Below are positions 8,576 to 19,097 of a stretch of DNA of 64,000 nucleotides, piece by piece. Source of the stretch: Croceibacterium segetis (GTDB taxonomy: Bacteria > Pseudomonadota > Alphaproteobacteria > Sphingomonadales > Sphingomonadaceae); NCBI RefSeq assembly GCF_011320115.1, contig NZ_JAANOZ010000001.1, forward strand, positions 298,447 to 362,446, given 5' to 3'. Made by a program: the position numbers and the translations under genes. How positions within the stretch are numbered: the stretch's first letter is position 1; every line of letters starts with the position of its first letter. Under the pieces are notes generated by a model. It made no database searches and had not been told where the DNA came from. It worked only from the letters and a program-made list of their open reading frames with translations.

Positions 8576-9427
8576 CTAAGCGGCGGCTTGGGCGGGCGCC
8601 ATATAGCCGAGCAGGGTGCCGAGCATCGCGCGAAGCTCGGCGCGGGGCACGACCATGTCGACCATGCCGTGCTCGTGGAGGTACTCGGCGCGCTGGAAGC
8701 CTTCGGGCAGCTTCTCGCGGATCGTTTCCTGGATCACCCGCTGCCCGGCAAAGCCGATCAGCGCGCCCGGCTCGGCGATATGCACGTCGCCGAGCATCGC
8801 GTAACTGGCGGTGACCCCGCCGGTGGTCGGGTCGGTCAGCACGACGATGTAGGGCAGCCCGGCTTCCTTCAGTCTACGGGTCATTACCGTCGCGCGGGGC
8901 ATCTGCATGAGGCTGAGGATGCCTTCCTGCATTCGCGCCCCGCCGGCGGCGGTGACGACGACCATGCCGCATTTCTCGTCGAGCGCGCGCTGGGCGGCGG
9001 CGACGAAAGCCGAGCCTACCGCCTGGCCCATCGAGCCGCCCATGAACATGAAGTCCTGCACCCCGACGACCGCGCGGTGGCCCTCGATCGTGCCGAACGC
9101 GGCGGTGAAGGCGTCGTCGTGAGGGTTCTTGGCGCGGGCCTGCTTGAGCCGGTCGGTGTAGCGCTTGGAATCGCGGAACTTGAGCGGATCCTCGCGCACC
9201 TCGACCTCGGGAAGCACCTCGTAACCGTCGTCGAGAAGCTGGGCGAGGCGCGTGTCGGCACCGATTCGGCCGTGATGCTCGCAACGCGGGCAGACGTAGA
9301 GGTTCTCTTCGTATTCCTTGGTGAAGAGCATCTCGCTGCAGCTCGGGCACTTGACCCACAAGTCTTCGGGGGTCTCGCGCTTGCTGCCGAACGAGAGGGA
9401 ATTGCGGACGCGGGTGAGCCAGCTCAT
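8576..9427 (-). CDS. accD: Acetyl-CoA carboxylase carboxyltransferase subunit beta
   Basis: With AccA forms the carboxyltransferase that moves CO2 from biotin-BCCP to acetyl-CoA, giving malonyl-CoA for fatty acid synthesis. 283 residues, as usual. The N-terminal zinc ribbon is intact (CPSC ... CPRC), followed by the crotonase-like core with GGARMQEG and the conserved [13 protein letters not shown] block. The start at 9427 ([10 protein letters not shown]) overlaps the trpA stop as ATGA. An upstream extension in the same frame exists but lies entirely over trpA and lacks family similarity. Confidence 0.96.
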   Translation of the reverse strand: MSWLTRVRNSLSFGSKRETPEDLWVKCPSCSEMLFTKEYEENLYVCPRCEHHGRIGADTRLAQLLDDGYEVLPEVEVREDPLKFRDSKRYTDRLKQARAKNPHDDAFTAAFGTIEGHRAVVGVQDFMFMGGSMGQAVGSAFVAAAQRALDEKCGMVVVTAAGGARMQEGILSLMQMPRATVMTRRLKEAGLPYIVVLTDPTTGGVTASYAMLGDVHIAEPGALIGFAGQRVIQETIREKLPEGFQRAEYLHEHGMVDMVVPRAELRAMLGTLLGYMAPAQAAA

Positions 9428-10221
9428 GCGTGGGCCTCCTTGCGGGCGGAATGGACCGCTTCGGCAAGCGATGCGGTGTATTCGCGCAGGTGTTCCGGTG
9501 CGGCGGTGCCGTGTTTGCCGACGATCTCGACCAGCGCCGAGCCGACGACCACGCCATCGGCGACACGGGCGATGGCGCGGGCCTGCTCGGGCGTGCGCAC
9601 GCCGAAGCCGACCGCGACTGGCAGGTCGGTGGCGCGCTTGAGGCGGGCGACGGCCTGTTCGATCGAAGCGGTCGCCGCCTGCTGCTTGCCGGTGATCCCG
9701 GCGACCGAGACGTAATAGAGGAACCCGCTCGCGCCATCGAGCACGGTCGGCAGGCGCGCGTCGTCGGTCGTCGGCGTGGCGAGGCGGATCAGGTCGACTC
9801 CCTCGGCGCGCAAGTACGGGCCGAGGTCCTGGTCCTCCTCGGGCGCGAGGTCGACGCAGATCACCCCATCGACGCCGCAGCCCTTGCACTCCTTGGCGAA
9901 CCATTCGGGCCCGCGGCGGACCATCGGGTTGGCATAGCCCATCAGCACCAGCGGCACGTCCGGATGCCGCTCGCGGAATTCGTTGGCGATCATCAGGATT
10001 TCGCGCGTCGTCGTGCCGGCGCCGAGCGAGCGCAGGTTAGCCGCCTGGATCGCCGGCCCGTCGGCCATCGGGTCGGTGAACGGCATCCCCAGCTCGATCA
10101 CGTCCGCGCCGCCGGAGACGAGCGCGTCGAGATTGGCGGCGGTGTCGCCGTCGCCCGCAGTGATGAACGCGACGAGGGCAGAGCGGCCCTTGGCGAAGGC
10201 GGAGGCGAGGCGCGGGTTCAC
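9424..10221 (-). CDS. trpA: Tryptophan synthase alpha chain
   Basis: Cleaves indole-3-glycerol phosphate to indole and glyceraldehyde 3-phosphate, with indole channelled to TrpB. 265 residues. The catalytic pair is seen as Glu43 in ELGMPFTDP and Asp54 in ADGP, matching E. coli Glu49 and Asp60; the phosphate-binding GFGVRTPEQ is near residue 192. Overlaps trpB upstream and accD downstream, each through ATGA. Confidence 0.97.
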   Translation of the reverse strand: MNPRLASAFAKGRSALVAFITAGDGDTAANLDALVSGGADVIELGMPFTDPMADGPAIQAANLRSLGAGTTTREILMIANEFRERHPDVPLVLMGYANPMVRRGPEWFAKECKGCGVDGVICVDLAPEEDQDLGPYLRAEGVDLIRLATPTTDDARLPTVLDGASGFLYYVSVAGITGKQQAATASIEQAVARLKRATDLPVAVGFGVRTPEQARAIARVADGVVVGSALVEIVGKHGTAAPEHLREYTASLAEAVHSARKEAHA

Positions 10222-11429
10222 ATCTCCACTCCCAACGCCTCGGCGACGGTGAAGATGTCCTTATCGCCGCGGCCGCACAAGTTGGCGAGGATGATCGCGT
10301 CCTTCGGCATTCCCGGCGCGCGCTTGGCGACGGCGGCGATGGCGTGGCTCGGTTCGAGCGCGGGGATGATGCCTTCGGTGCGGCAGAGGAGCTGGAAGGC
10401 GTCGAGCGCTTCGGTATCGGTCGCCGAGGTGTATTCGACCCGGCCGCTTTCCTTCAGCCAGGCGTGCTCGGGGCCGATGCCTGGGTAGTCGAGCCCGGCG
10501 CTGATCGAGTGTGCCTCGGTGATCTGCCCGTCCTCGTCCTGCAGCAGGTAGGTCTTGTTGCCGTGGAGGATGCCCGGGGCGCCGCCGGCGAGGCTCGCCG
10601 CGTGCTGCTTGTCGAGCCCGTGGCCGGCCGCCTCGACGCCGAGCATCTTCACCTCGGGATCGTCGAGGAACGGGTGGAACAGCCCGATCGCGTTCGAACC
10701 GCCGCCGATCGCCGCGACCAGCAGGTCGGGCAGTCGGCCGACGCGGCTGAGCATCTGCGCCCGCGCCTCGCGCCCGATCACGCTCTGGAAGTCGCGCACC
10801 AGCTCGGGATAGGGATGCGGCCCCGCGGCGGTGCCGATGATGTAGAAAGTGTCGTGGACGTTCGCGACCCAGTCGCGCAGCGCCTCGTTCATCGCGTCCT
10901 TCAGCGTGCGCGAGCCGCTGACCACCGGGACCACTTCGGCGCCGAGCAGCTTCATGCGGAACACGTTCGGCTGCTGGCGGGCGACGTCGACCTCGCCCAT
11001 GTAGATCACGCACGGCAAGCCGAAGCGCGCGCACACGGTGGCGGTGGCGACGCCGTGCTGGCCGGCGCCGGTCTCCGCGATGATCCGCGTCTTGCCCATC
11101 CGCATCGCCAGCAGGATCTGGCCGATGCAGTTGTTGATCTTGTGCGCGCCGGTGTGGTTGAGCTCGTCGCGCTTGAACCACACTTGTGCGCCGCCGAGCG
11201 CCTCGGTCAGGCGCGGGGCGAAGTACAGCGGACTCGGGCGGCCGACGTAATGCTCGAGCAGATCCTCGAACTCGGCCTTGAAAGCCGGGTCGACCTTGGC
11301 CGCGCGGTAGGCCGTCTCGAGCTCGAGGATCAGCGGCATCAGTGTTTCGGCGACGTAGCGGCCGCCGAATTGGCCGAAATGCCCGCGCTCGTCGGGCTGG
11401 TTGCGGAAGGAGTTGGGCTGCGTGCTCAT
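10218..11429 (-). CDS. trpB: Tryptophan synthase beta chain
   Basis: PLP enzyme condensing indole and L-serine to tryptophan. 403 residues. Lys97 in HTGAHKINN is the PLP-binding lysine; the glycine-rich phosphate cup is GGGSNAIG. The start at 11429 ([10 protein letters not shown]) overlaps the trpF stop by ATGA; longer in-frame sequence upstream runs through trpF and is not coding. Middle gene of trpF-trpB-trpA-accD. Confidence 0.97.
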   Translation of the reverse strand: MSTQPNSFRNQPDERGHFGQFGGRYVAETLMPLILELETAYRAAKVDPAFKAEFEDLLEHYVGRPSPLYFAPRLTEALGGAQVWFKRDELNHTGAHKINNCIGQILLAMRMGKTRIIAETGAGQHGVATATVCARFGLPCVIYMGEVDVARQQPNVFRMKLLGAEVVPVVSGSRTLKDAMNEALRDWVANVHDTFYIIGTAAGPHPYPELVRDFQSVIGREARAQMLSRVGRLPDLLVAAIGGGSNAIGLFHPFLDDPEVKMLGVEAAGHGLDKQHAASLAGGAPGILHGNKTYLLQDEDGQITEAHSISAGLDYPGIGPEHAWLKESGRVEYTSATDTEALDAFQLLCRTEGIIPALEPSHAIAAVAKRAPGMPKDAIILANLCGRGDKDIFTVAEALGVEM

Positions 11430-12061
11430 GCTTGCCGGGCCGCTTTGCAGAAGGCGCGGATCAAGTCCACATCCTTGACCCCGGGCGCGCTTTCGAGACC
11501 GCTGGAGGCATCGACGAGCGGGGCGCCGGTGACGCGAATAGCCTCGGCGACATTGCCCGGCGTCAGGCCGCCGGCGAGGCCCCACGGCAATTCGTGGCGG
11601 AAGTTCGCCAGCAGCGACCAGTCGAGCGCCAAGCCGTTGCCGCCGGGCAGCGCGCCCGCGGCGGCATCGTAAAGCACCTTGTCCGCCGCGCCCTTCCATT
11701 TGAGCGAGCTGGCGAGCGAATCCGCGTTGCGCACGCCGATCGCCTTCCACACCTCGAGCGGGGTGTTCTGCTTGATCAGCGCCAGCCACTCGGGCGTTTC
11801 CTGCCCATGGAACTGCACCACGTCCGGCTTGACCGCGTCGAGCGCCCGGGCGGTCGGCAGCGCCTCCATGCTGACCAGCAGCAGCACGACCTTGACGTGC
11901 TGGGGCACTCGGCGGCGCAGGATCGCGGCCTGGTCGAGCGAGACGTGCCGCGGGCTCCGCTCGTAATGCACAAGCCCGATGTGCGTCGCGCCGGCGTCGA
12001 TCGCGGCGTCGACGGTTTCGGGCGTGGAGAGCCCGCAGATCTTGATCTCTGTGTTGGCCAT
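11426..12061 (-). CDS. trpF: Phosphoribosylanthranilate isomerase
   Basis: Amadori rearrangement of N-(5-phosphoribosyl)anthranilate to CdRP in tryptophan synthesis. 211 residues. Cys9 in KICGL is the expected catalytic base; VVQFHGQE and the C-terminal GGLTPGNV and DASSGLES phosphate-binding blocks are present. Start at 12061 (MANTEIKIC). It begins the trp part of the cluster, 41 nt after pyrF on the same strand. Confidence 0.95.
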   Translation of the reverse strand: MANTEIKICGLSTPETVDAAIDAGATHIGLVHYERSPRHVSLDQAAILRRRVPQHVKVVLLLVSMEALPTARALDAVKPDVVQFHGQETPEWLALIKQNTPLEVWKAIGVRNADSLASSLKWKGAADKVLYDAAAGALPGGNGLALDWSLLANFRHELPWGLAGGLTPGNVAEAIRVTGAPLVDASSGLESAPGVKDVDLIRAFCKAARQA

Positions 12062-12102
12062 TGGGCGTGCAGTTAGGGAAGCGCTCCGGCGAAGGGAAGC
12101 CT

Positions 12103-12774
12103 TCAGAGAGTGGCTTCGATCGCCCGCGCCGCCTCGACCGGGTCCTCGGCGCGGCTGATCGGCCGGCCGACGACCAGCACGCTGGCGCCATCGTCGCGCG
12201 CCTGGCGCGGGGTGACAACGCGCTTCTGGTCGCCGTGGTTGCCGTTCATGCGCAGGCCGGGAACGACGAAGAAGCCGTCCTTCCATTGCTTGTGCACCGC
12301 GCGGACTTCGTGGCCGGAGCAGACGATGCCGTCGAGACCGGCGGCCTGCGCCAGCTCGGCAAGGCGCATGACCTGGTCGTGGGCGCTGCCTTCGACGCCG
12401 GTGCGCATGAGATCGCGCTCGTCGAGGCTGGTGAGCATCGTCACGGCGACGACTTTGGTGCCGTTCGCCGCCGCCGCCTTGGCGTCCTCCATCATCGCCC
12501 GCCCGCCGCTGCCGTGAACGGTGACGATCGCTGGTTCGAGCATGTGGATCGCCTGCATCGCTCCGGCGACGGTGTTGGGAATATCGTGGAACTTCAGGTC
12601 GAGGAAGATCGGCAGCCCGACATGGGCAATCTCGTGCACGCCGTGGTGGCCGTGCGCGCAGAAGAATTCGAGCCCGAGCTTGAAGCCGCCGACATGCGCC
12701 TTGACCTTCTCGGCCAACGCCTTCGCGGCATCAAGCTGCGGGACATCGAGGGCAAGATAGACCGGATTTCCCAC
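12103..12774 (-). CDS. pyrF: Orotidine 5'-phosphate decarboxylase
   Basis: Makes UMP from OMP, the last step of de novo pyrimidine synthesis. 223 residues. The active-site [10 protein letters not shown] is seen with Lys61, and the C-terminal phosphate loop reads [12 protein letters not shown]. The start is GTG at 12774, two nucleotides after the lapA stop; no ATG fits the family N-terminus ([10 protein letters not shown]). Sits between lapA and trpF, probably in one transcript. Confidence 0.94.
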   Translation of the reverse strand: MGNPVYLALDVPQLDAAKALAEKVKAHVGGFKLGLEFFCAHGHHGVHEIAHVGLPIFLDLKFHDIPNTVAGAMQAIHMLEPAIVTVHGSGGRAMMEDAKAAAANGTKVVAVTMLTSLDERDLMRTGVEGSAHDQVMRLAELAQAAGLDGIVCSGHEVRAVHKQWKDGFFVVPGLRMNGNHGDQKRVVTPRQARDDGASVLVVGRPISRAEDPVEAARAIEATL

Positions 12775-12776
12775 CG

Positions 12777-13118
12777 TTACTCCGATTTCAGCGGCCCGGG
12801 GTCCTCCGCCGGGTGCTCGGGGGCGATCACGGGATCGGCCGCGGGATCGACCGCCGGGGCGACCGGCGTCACCGCGGCCGTGCGCGCCGCCACTTGGAGC
12901 GAGTTGATCTTGCGCCGCGCGGCGTAGGCGGTGATCCGGTGCAGCAGCCACATCGGCAGTAGACCGAGGAGGAACGACACCACCACCAGTGCGGGGATCT
13001 TGGTTTCGAGGACCAGCCCTTCCCAGATCTTCACCTCGACGGGGTTCCAGTTGTTGATCGAGAAGATCAGCAGAACGATGAGCAGTAGGACCCAGACGAT
13101 CGTGCGGACGATTTGCAT
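12777..13118 (-). CDS. lapA: LapA-domain (DUF1049) inner-membrane protein
   Basis: Small membrane protein of the LapA family, which in E. coli works with LapB in controlling lipopolysaccharide assembly; the role in this organism is inferred. About 113 residues: two hydrophobic helices (about 5-22 and 40-60) around a WNPVEVKIWEG loop, then a basic stretch and an Ala/Pro/Asp-rich tail. I chose ATG 13118 because AAGGAGG lies 5 nt upstream; an in-frame GTG at 13142 would add eight residues (MAKKKEAA) and would include that ribosome-binding site. Confidence 0.82.
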   Translation of the reverse strand: MQIVRTIVWVLLLIVLLIFSINNWNPVEVKIWEGLVLETKIPALVVVSFLLGLLPMWLLHRITAYAARRKINSLQVAARTAAVTPVAPAVDPAADPVIAPEHPAEDPGPLKSE

Positions 13119-13267
13119 GGCGGCCTCCTTCTTCTTCGCCACGGCTTAGGGCGATTGCGCGGCGAAGGGAAGGGCGGCAAGCACCGCTGGCGGGGCACCT
13201 GGAGGCGAGATTGCCAGCAGCCTCTAACGGGTGCAAAGTCGCCTGTCAGTGGGGCGGGGGAAAAACG

Positions 13268-13693
13268 ATGAGCAAGGTCGTGATTGCGATGCTGTTGGCA
13301 GCTTGCCCGTTCGCAGCCTCTGCGGAGATCATGCCGCGGCAAGAGGCCCTGACCCGCTGCAAGGTGGATTTCGATATCGCCTATGAATTGATCGTGCCCG
13401 AGCCCCAGGCCGGCCAGACCGAGCAACAGGTCATCGAGGCGCTCGATCCGCACACGGGGAACGTGGCGCGCGGCCTGGCTGAGCTGGAGGTGCACGCCGC
13501 CGCCCAACTGACTCCCATGTGGACCCACAACACGCCCGCCGATGGAGTCCGGCTCGATGCCGTCGAGAAAGGCGAAGAGAAAGAGTTGACCGACCTTTAC
13601 GACAAGGCGACGAACGATGCCGAGACGAAAGCTATGATGGACAATGTCTTCGACCGCGTCGAAGCGTGCCAGAAGCAGTTTCCCGACCTCTGA
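13268..13693 (+). CDS. Small secreted protein, unknown function
   Basis: Not recognised. 141 residues; the first 20 form a signal peptide (MSKVVIAMLLAACPFAASA, cleavage after ASA). The mature part is acidic and mostly helical in appearance, with two Cys (in TRCKVDF and EACQKQF) placed near the two ends, possibly a disulfide. Start ATG 13268 follows GGGGGAAA. It is divergent from lapA and convergent with purB, whose end is only 8 nt away. Confidence 0.7.
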   Translation: MSKVVIAMLLAACPFAASAEIMPRQEALTRCKVDFDIAYELIVPEPQAGQTEQQVIEALDPHTGNVARGLAELEVHAAAQLTPMWTHNTPADGVRLDAVEKGEEKELTDLYDKATNDAETKAMMDNVFDRVEACQKQFPDL

Positions 13694-13701
13694 GCGACAG
13701 C

Positions 13702-15018
13702 TCAGCTCGCGCCGAACACCCGCTCGAAGATGCGGTCGATCTGTCGGAAGTGGTAAGCGAGGTCGAACTTGTCCTCGATCTCCGCCTCGCTCAGCGCTGC
13801 GGTGACCTGCGGGTCGGCCTTGAGCAGTTCGAGCAGCGAGAGCTGCCCGTCGCTCTCCCACACCTTCATCGCGTTGCGCTGGACGATGGCGTAGGCGTCC
13901 TCCCGGCTCACGCCGGCCTGCGTGAGCGCCAGCAGCACGCGCTGCGAATGGACGAGGCCGCCCATCCGGTCGAGGTTCTTCTGCATCCGCTCGGGATAGA
14001 CGAGCAGCTTGTCGATCAGCCCCGTTAGCCGCGCCAGCGCGAAGTCGAGCGTGATGCAGGCGTCCGGACCTATGAACCGCTCCACCGACGAGTGGGAGAT
14101 GTCGCGCTCGTGCCACAGGGCGACGTTCTCCATCGCCGGCACCGCGGCGCCGCGCACCACGCGGGCGAGACCGGTCAGGTTCTCGCTGAGCACCGGATTG
14201 CGCTTGTGCGGCATCGCGCTCGAGCCCTTCTGCCCGGGCGAGAAGTATTCCTCGGCCTCGAGCACTTCGGTGCGCTGGAGGTGGCGGACCTCGACGGCGA
14301 GCCGCTCGATCGAGCTGGCGATCACCCCGAGCGTGGCGAAGAACATCGCGTGGCGATCGCGCGGGATGACCTGGGTCGAGATCGGCTCGACCGCCAGCCC
14401 TAGCGCCTGCGCGACGTGCTCCTCGACCGCCGGGTCGATGTTGGCGAACGTGCCGACCGCGCCGCTGATCGCGCAAGTGGCGATCTCCGCGCGCGCGGCA
14501 ACCAGCCGGTCGCGGCAGCGGGAGAACTCGGCATAGGCCTGGGCGAGCTTGAACCCGAACGTGACCGGCTCCGCGTGGATGCCGTGGCTGCGGCCGATCG
14601 TCGGGGTGAACTTGTACTCGAGCGCACGGCGCTTGAGCGCGGCGAGAAGCTGGTCGAGGTCGTCAAGGAGGATATCGGCGGAACGCGCAAGCTGCACGGC
14701 CAGCGTGGTGTCGAGCACGTCGGAGCTGGTCATGCCCTGGTGCATGAACCTCGCTTCGTCGCCGACTTGTTGCGAGACCCAGGTAAGGAAAGCGATCACG
14801 TCGTGCCTGGTCACCGCCTCGATCGCATCGATGGCGGCGACATCGATCGCCGGCTCGGTTCCCCACCAGTCCCACAGCGCCTTGGCGGCACTCTTCGGCA
14901 CCACGCCCAGTTGGCCGAGCTTCTCGGTCGCATGCGCCTCGATCTCGAACCAGATGCGGTACTTCGCTTCGGGCTCCCAGATCGCGGTCATGTCGGGGCG
15001 GGAATAGCGCGGGACCAT
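13702..15018 (-). CDS. purB: Adenylosuccinate lyase
   Basis: Fumarate-releasing lyase acting on SAICAR and on adenylosuccinate in purine synthesis. 438 residues, standard. The superfamily signature SSAMPHKRNP is present near residue 265, as are TSSDVLDT and the IGRSHGIHAEP blocks carrying active-site residues. Monocistronic in appearance, followed upstream by radC on the same strand after 50 nt. Confidence 0.96.
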   Translation of the reverse strand: MVPRYSRPDMTAIWEPEAKYRIWFEIEAHATEKLGQLGVVPKSAAKALWDWWGTEPAIDVAAIDAIEAVTRHDVIAFLTWVSQQVGDEARFMHQGMTSSDVLDTTLAVQLARSADILLDDLDQLLAALKRRALEYKFTPTIGRSHGIHAEPVTFGFKLAQAYAEFSRCRDRLVAARAEIATCAISGAVGTFANIDPAVEEHVAQALGLAVEPISTQVIPRDRHAMFFATLGVIASSIERLAVEVRHLQRTEVLEAEEYFSPGQKGSSAMPHKRNPVLSENLTGLARVVRGAAVPAMENVALWHERDISHSSVERFIGPDACITLDFALARLTGLIDKLLVYPERMQKNLDRMGGLVHSQRVLLALTQAGVSREDAYAIVQRNAMKVWESDGQLSLLELLKADPQVTAALSEAEIEDKFDLAYHFRQIDRIFERVFGAS

Positions 15019-15068
15019 CGAGAACTCCGGTGCGGGAAGGATGCGCGGCGGCTAGGCCCGCAAAGGGT

Positions 15069-15806
15069 TCAGATCAACCCCTTCGCCTTCAGACTGACAT
15101 GCCCCTCGCGGCCGACGATCACGTGGTCGTGGACGGTGATCCCAAGCAATCGCCCCGCCTCGGCGATGCGGGCGGTGATCTGGATGTCGGCACGGCTCGG
15201 TTCGGGATTGCCGCTTGGATGGTTGTGGACGAGGATCAGCGCCGTCGCCCCGACCTCGAGCGCCTTCTTGACCACTTCCCGCGGGTGGATCGCCGCTTCG
15301 TCGATCGTCCCCTCCTGCGCCTGGTGGTCGAGGATCAGGCGGTTGCGCGCGTCGAGGTAAAGCACACGCACGCGCTCGACGGTCAGGTGTGCCATGTCGA
15401 TCGCGAGGTAGTCGAGCAGCGCCTGCCAGCTGCCCAGTACCGGCTGCTGGCGCACTTCGCTGCGCGCCATGCGGCGGGCGGCCAGTGCGACGATCTTCAG
15501 GGCGGCGGCGCTGACTTCGCCCATGCCTGCGACATCGGCGAGCGCGTTGTGGTCGGCGTTGAGCACGGCGGCCAGCGAGCCGAAGCGGGCGAGCAGGGCT
15601 TTGGCGATCGGCTTGGTGTCGCCGCGTGGGCGGGCGGCGAAGAGCAGGTATTCGAGCACCTCGTAGTCGGCCAACGCTTCGGGCCCGCCATCGAGCAGGC
15701 GCCGGCGCAGCCGCTCGCGGTGGCCGCTTCCTGCGTGGCCGGCGGCATGCGCCGTTGGCGGTTGATTCCCCGGCAAATTCGACCCTTTCCCTGACCCGAA
15801 ACGCAT
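15069..15806 (-). CDS. radC: RadC/MPN-domain (JAMM) protein
   Basis: 245 residues. N-terminal helix-hairpin-helix-like region (about 20-120), then the JAMM domain with HNHPSGNPEPSRAD, which holds the HxH, Ser and Asp of the zinc site. Despite the name, a DNA-repair role for RadC is not established; JAMM chemistry suggests metallopeptidase or isopeptidase activity. Start at 15806 (MRFGSGKGSN). Only 36 nt separate it from the divergent ydbH operon. Confidence 0.92.
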   Translation of the reverse strand: MRFGSGKGSNLPGNQPPTAHAAGHAGSGHRERLRRRLLDGGPEALADYEVLEYLLFAARPRGDTKPIAKALLARFGSLAAVLNADHNALADVAGMGEVSAAALKIVALAARRMARSEVRQQPVLGSWQALLDYLAIDMAHLTVERVRVLYLDARNRLILDHQAQEGTIDEAAIHPREVVKKALEVGATALILVHNHPSGNPEPSRADIQITARIAEAGRLLGITVHDHVIVGREGHVSLKAKGLI

Positions 15807-15842
15807 TGCCTTTGCCGCGGCCAGCGCGCAAGTGTCGCGGCG

Positions 15843-18800
15843 ATGGCCGACGAAGCCGAGAACGACACCACCGCGGAAACGGCGGTCAGGCGGCGCTCGT
15901 TCTGGCGGCGGTGGATCGTCTATCCGCTGCTGCTGATCTTCGCGCTCGCGTTCCTCGCGTTCTGGCTCCAGCGCGAAACGATCGCCGACAACGTGATCGG
16001 CAATTACCTTCGCTCGCGACATGTCCAGGCGACCTATCATATCGAGCATATCGGCGGCACGCGGCAGGTGCTGACCGATATCGTCGTCGGCGACCCGAAG
16101 CACCCGAACCTGACCATCGAACGGGCCGAAGTGGTGGTTCGTTATCGGCTGGGGTTTCCCGGCATCGCCCGGCTCATTCTTGTCCGGCCTCGGCTTTACG
16201 GCACCTACCTTGGCGGGAAGTTGAGCTTCGGGGCGCTCGATCCGGTGCTGTTCGCGGGCAAGAAGCGAGCCTTCGAGCTTCCCGATTACGCGCTCGAACT
16301 GAACGACGGGCGCGCGCTGCTCGAGACCGACTTCGGCCCGGTCGGGATCAAGGCCGACGGGAAGGGCCGGCTGCGCGGCGGCTTCGCCGGTATCTTGGCG
16401 GCCGACGCGCCGAAGCTGGCCTTTGGCGATTGCCAGCTCGCCGGGGCGACCCTCTACGGCACGATCAGGGTCGATGCCCGGCGCCCGGCCTTCAACGGTC
16501 CGCTGCGCTGGAGATCCCTCGATTGCGGAGGAAGTTCAGTTCGGCTGGGTCCGACAAGCCTCGGCGCCGAGCTGCGGCTCGATCGGGATCTCGCCGGCGG
16601 CGACGGCAAGCTGGCCGGAAGCAGCCGCGCCGCGCGCTACGGTGCGGCGGTGGCCGACGCCGTGCGGCTTTCGGGCAAGGCGTCGTTCCACGGCGGAGAA
16701 CTCACCGCGAGCTACGACCTCGCCGGCGACGGAGTGACGAATCCGCAGGCGCAGCTCGCCAACGTGACGGCCAAGGGCACGCTGCACGCCAGCGCGGGCT
16801 TCGACCGCTTGCGGCTGGAGACCGAGTTCAATGGCTGGGATTTCCATCCCGGCGCCGGCTTCGATAGCGCGCTGGCACAGGCGGCAAGGAGCACCGGCGA
16901 CACGCTGGTCGGCGCGGTGCTGCGCAAGCTGCGCGGCGCGCTCTCGCGCGAAGCCCAGGGCAGCACCTTCACGGGTCAGGCGAGCCTGCGCAAGACCGGC
17001 AGCGCATTCACCCTGATCGTGCCCCAGGCCACTCTGACGGGCGGCAGCGGCGAGCATGTGCTCTCGCTGTCGCGATTCGAGTATGGCGGCGGCGGGGGAG
17101 GACTGCCACGCCTTTCGGGCAGCTTCGCCACCGGCGGGCGCGACCTGCCGCGGATCGAGGGACGCATCCTGCAGCGCGGCAGCGAGGGGTTCAACGCGCA
17201 ACTGGCAATGGCGAATTACGAGGCACATGGCGGGAGTATCGCCGTGCCGAGCCTGGCCGTGGTTTCGAAAGGCGCGGCCATCGGATTTGCCGGCCGGGCA
17301 ATTGTCAGCGGCGACTTGCCCGACGGTCGTGCCGATGGGCTGCTGATGCCGCTGTCGGGCAACTGGTCGAGCGCGGCCGGGCTGGCGCTGTGGCGGCAGT
17401 GCACCAAGCTGACGTTCGATTCGCTGCGCTTCGCCAACCTCACGCTCGAACGGCGCGGCCTGACCGTCTGCCCGGCGAAAGGCGCGCCCATCGTACGGTA
17501 TGGGGCGGCAGGCCTGCACATCGCCGCCGGCGTGCCGTCGCTCGATGTCGCCGGGCGCCTAGGGACGACGCCGATCGCCATCCGCAGCGGGCCGATCGGT
17601 TTCGCCCATCCCGGCACGGTGTCGGCGCGGCAGTTGCTGGTGACGCTGGGGCCGCGCGATACCGCGGCGACATTCGCCGTCAGCGACCTCACCGCGCGGA
17701 TCGGCAAGACCGTTTCGGGGCGCTTCGACGGCGCCGACGTCAGGCTGTTCAGCGTGCCGATGGATATCGTCAATGCGAATGGGACGTGGGATTACGCCAA
17801 CGGTCGCCTGAGTATCGCTGACGGCGCCTTCCGCCTGGTCGATCGCCAGCTGGCCAAGCGGTTCGAACCGCTGGTGGCCCGGGGAGCAACGCTCGCGCTC
17901 AAGGATAACCTCATCACCGCCGAAGCCGTGCTGCGCGAACCCCGTACCGATCGCGAAATTACAAGAGTGAACTTGCGGCACGACCTATCGAGTGGTCGCG
18001 GCCAAGCCGAACTGACAGTTCCGGGCATCGTGTTTGACGGCAAATTGCAGCCCGGTTTGAACTGCGTCGAGGGGGCGAGCAATCGGGCTGCGGGACTGAG
18101 CTGTCTGGCATACGGCCTGGCCGCCAACGTGCGGGGGGTGGTCACCGGCACGGGCCATGTCGCGTGGGACGAGAAGGGCGTCACCAGCACCGGCCGCTTC
18201 TCCAGCGATTCGCTCGATTTCGCCGCCGTGTTCGGCCCGGTGAAAGGCGCATCCGGAACGATTGTCTTCACCGACCTCATCGGCCTCACCACCGCGCCGA
18301 ACCAGGTCCTCAAGGTCGCCTCGATCAACCCCGGCATCGAGGTGACCGACGGCGAAGTCTCGATCGAGATCAAGAACGGACAAGTCCTCACGGTCAATCG
18401 CGGCACCTGGCCGTTCATGGGCGGCATGCTGACCATGCGCCCCGTGACGCTCAACCTCGGTACGAGCGAGCAGCGCGCCTACGTGCTCGAAATCGTCGGT
18501 CTCGAGGCGGCGCAGTTCGTCGAGCGGATGCAGCTCGAGAACATGAGCGCGACCGGCACTTTCGACGGAGAGCTGCCGCTGATCTTTGATCGGGAGGGCA
18601 ACGGCCGGATCGAAGGCGGGCATCTGGAATCGCGCGGCGGCGGCAACATCTCCTACGTCGGCGCCCTGACTTACAAGGACCTGTCGACGATGGCCAACAT
18701 GGCCTTCGACGCGCTGCGTTCGCTCGACTACCGGAAGATGTACATCACCGTGGACGGCCCCCTGACCGGCGAGATCATCACCCACGTTCGCTTCGACGGG

Positions 18801-19097
18801 GTCAGCCAGGGAGCGAGCGCCAAGAAGAACTTCATCACCCGCCGGATCGGCAAGCTGCCCTTCCGCTTCGTGGTGACGATCACCGCGCCGTTCTACCAGG
18901 TGATCACCAACATCAAGTCGATGTACGACCCGACGATGATCCAGGATCCCCGCGACCTGGCTGGCCGCGGCCTGCTGGTCGATGAGAACGGCAACGTCAT
19001 CCCCGCCGACCGCCTGCCAACCTCGCCCGCCCCCGGGGATAAGAAGACTCCAGATGAAGCCAACATTCAGCGCCGTGAAAGCGAGACTACGCCATGA
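15843..19097 (+). CDS. ydbH: YdbH-family intermembrane phospholipid transport protein
   Basis: 1084-residue AsmA-like protein. One N-terminal transmembrane helix (about 23-42) after a basic stretch anchors it in the inner membrane; the rest is a very long beta-rich periplasmic body. The C-terminal block with YKDLSTMANMAFDALRSLDY is typical of YdbH. In E. coli YdbH acts beside TamB and YhdP in moving phospholipids to the outer membrane and works with the lipoprotein YnbE. The next two genes here are ynbE and ydbL homologues, which strengthens the call. The ynbE ATG overlaps its stop (ATGA). Confidence 0.88.
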   Translation: MADEAENDTTAETAVRRRSFWRRWIVYPLLLIFALAFLAFWLQRETIADNVIGNYLRSRHVQATYHIEHIGGTRQVLTDIVVGDPKHPNLTIERAEVVVRYRLGFPGIARLILVRPRLYGTYLGGKLSFGALDPVLFAGKKRAFELPDYALELNDGRALLETDFGPVGIKADGKGRLRGGFAGILAADAPKLAFGDCQLAGATLYGTIRVDARRPAFNGPLRWRSLDCGGSSVRLGPTSLGAELRLDRDLAGGDGKLAGSSRAARYGAAVADAVRLSGKASFHGGELTASYDLAGDGVTNPQAQLANVTAKGTLHASAGFDRLRLETEFNGWDFHPGAGFDSALAQAARSTGDTLVGAVLRKLRGALSREAQGSTFTGQASLRKTGSAFTLIVPQATLTGGSGEHVLSLSRFEYGGGGGGLPRLSGSFATGGRDLPRIEGRILQRGSEGFNAQLAMANYEAHGGSIAVPSLAVVSKGAAIGFAGRAIVSGDLPDGRADGLLMPLSGNWSSAAGLALWRQCTKLTFDSLRFANLTLERRGLTVCPAKGAPIVRYGAAGLHIAAGVPSLDVAGRLGTTPIAIRSGPIGFAHPGTVSARQLLVTLGPRDTAATFAVSDLTARIGKTVSGRFDGADVRLFSVPMDIVNANGTWDYANGRLSIADGAFRLVDRQLAKRFEPLVARGATLALKDNLITAEAVLREPRTDREITRVNLRHDLSSGRGQAELTVPGIVFDGKLQPGLNCVEGASNRAAGLSCLAYGLAANVRGVVTGTGHVAWDEKGVTSTGRFSSDSLDFAAVFGPVKGASGTIVFTDLIGLTTAPNQVLKVASINPGIEVTDGEVSIEIKNGQVLTVNRGTWPFMGGMLTMRPVTLNLGTSEQRAYVLEIVGLEAAQFVERMQLENMSATGTFDGELPLIFDREGNGRIEGGHLESRGGGNISYVGALTYKDLSTMANMAFDALRSLDYRKMYITVDGPLTGEIITHVRFDGVSQGASAKKNFITRRIGKLPFRFVVTITAPFYQVITNIKSMYDPTMIQDPRDLAGRGLLVDENGNVIPADRLPTSPAPGDKKTPDEANIQRRESETTP

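Noticed and set aside
10218..12218. Extended N-termini for trpB, accD and trpF reaching into the upstream genes
   Set aside because: The longer frames run over the coding sequence of the neighbour and the family N-termini begin exactly at the ATGA overlaps.
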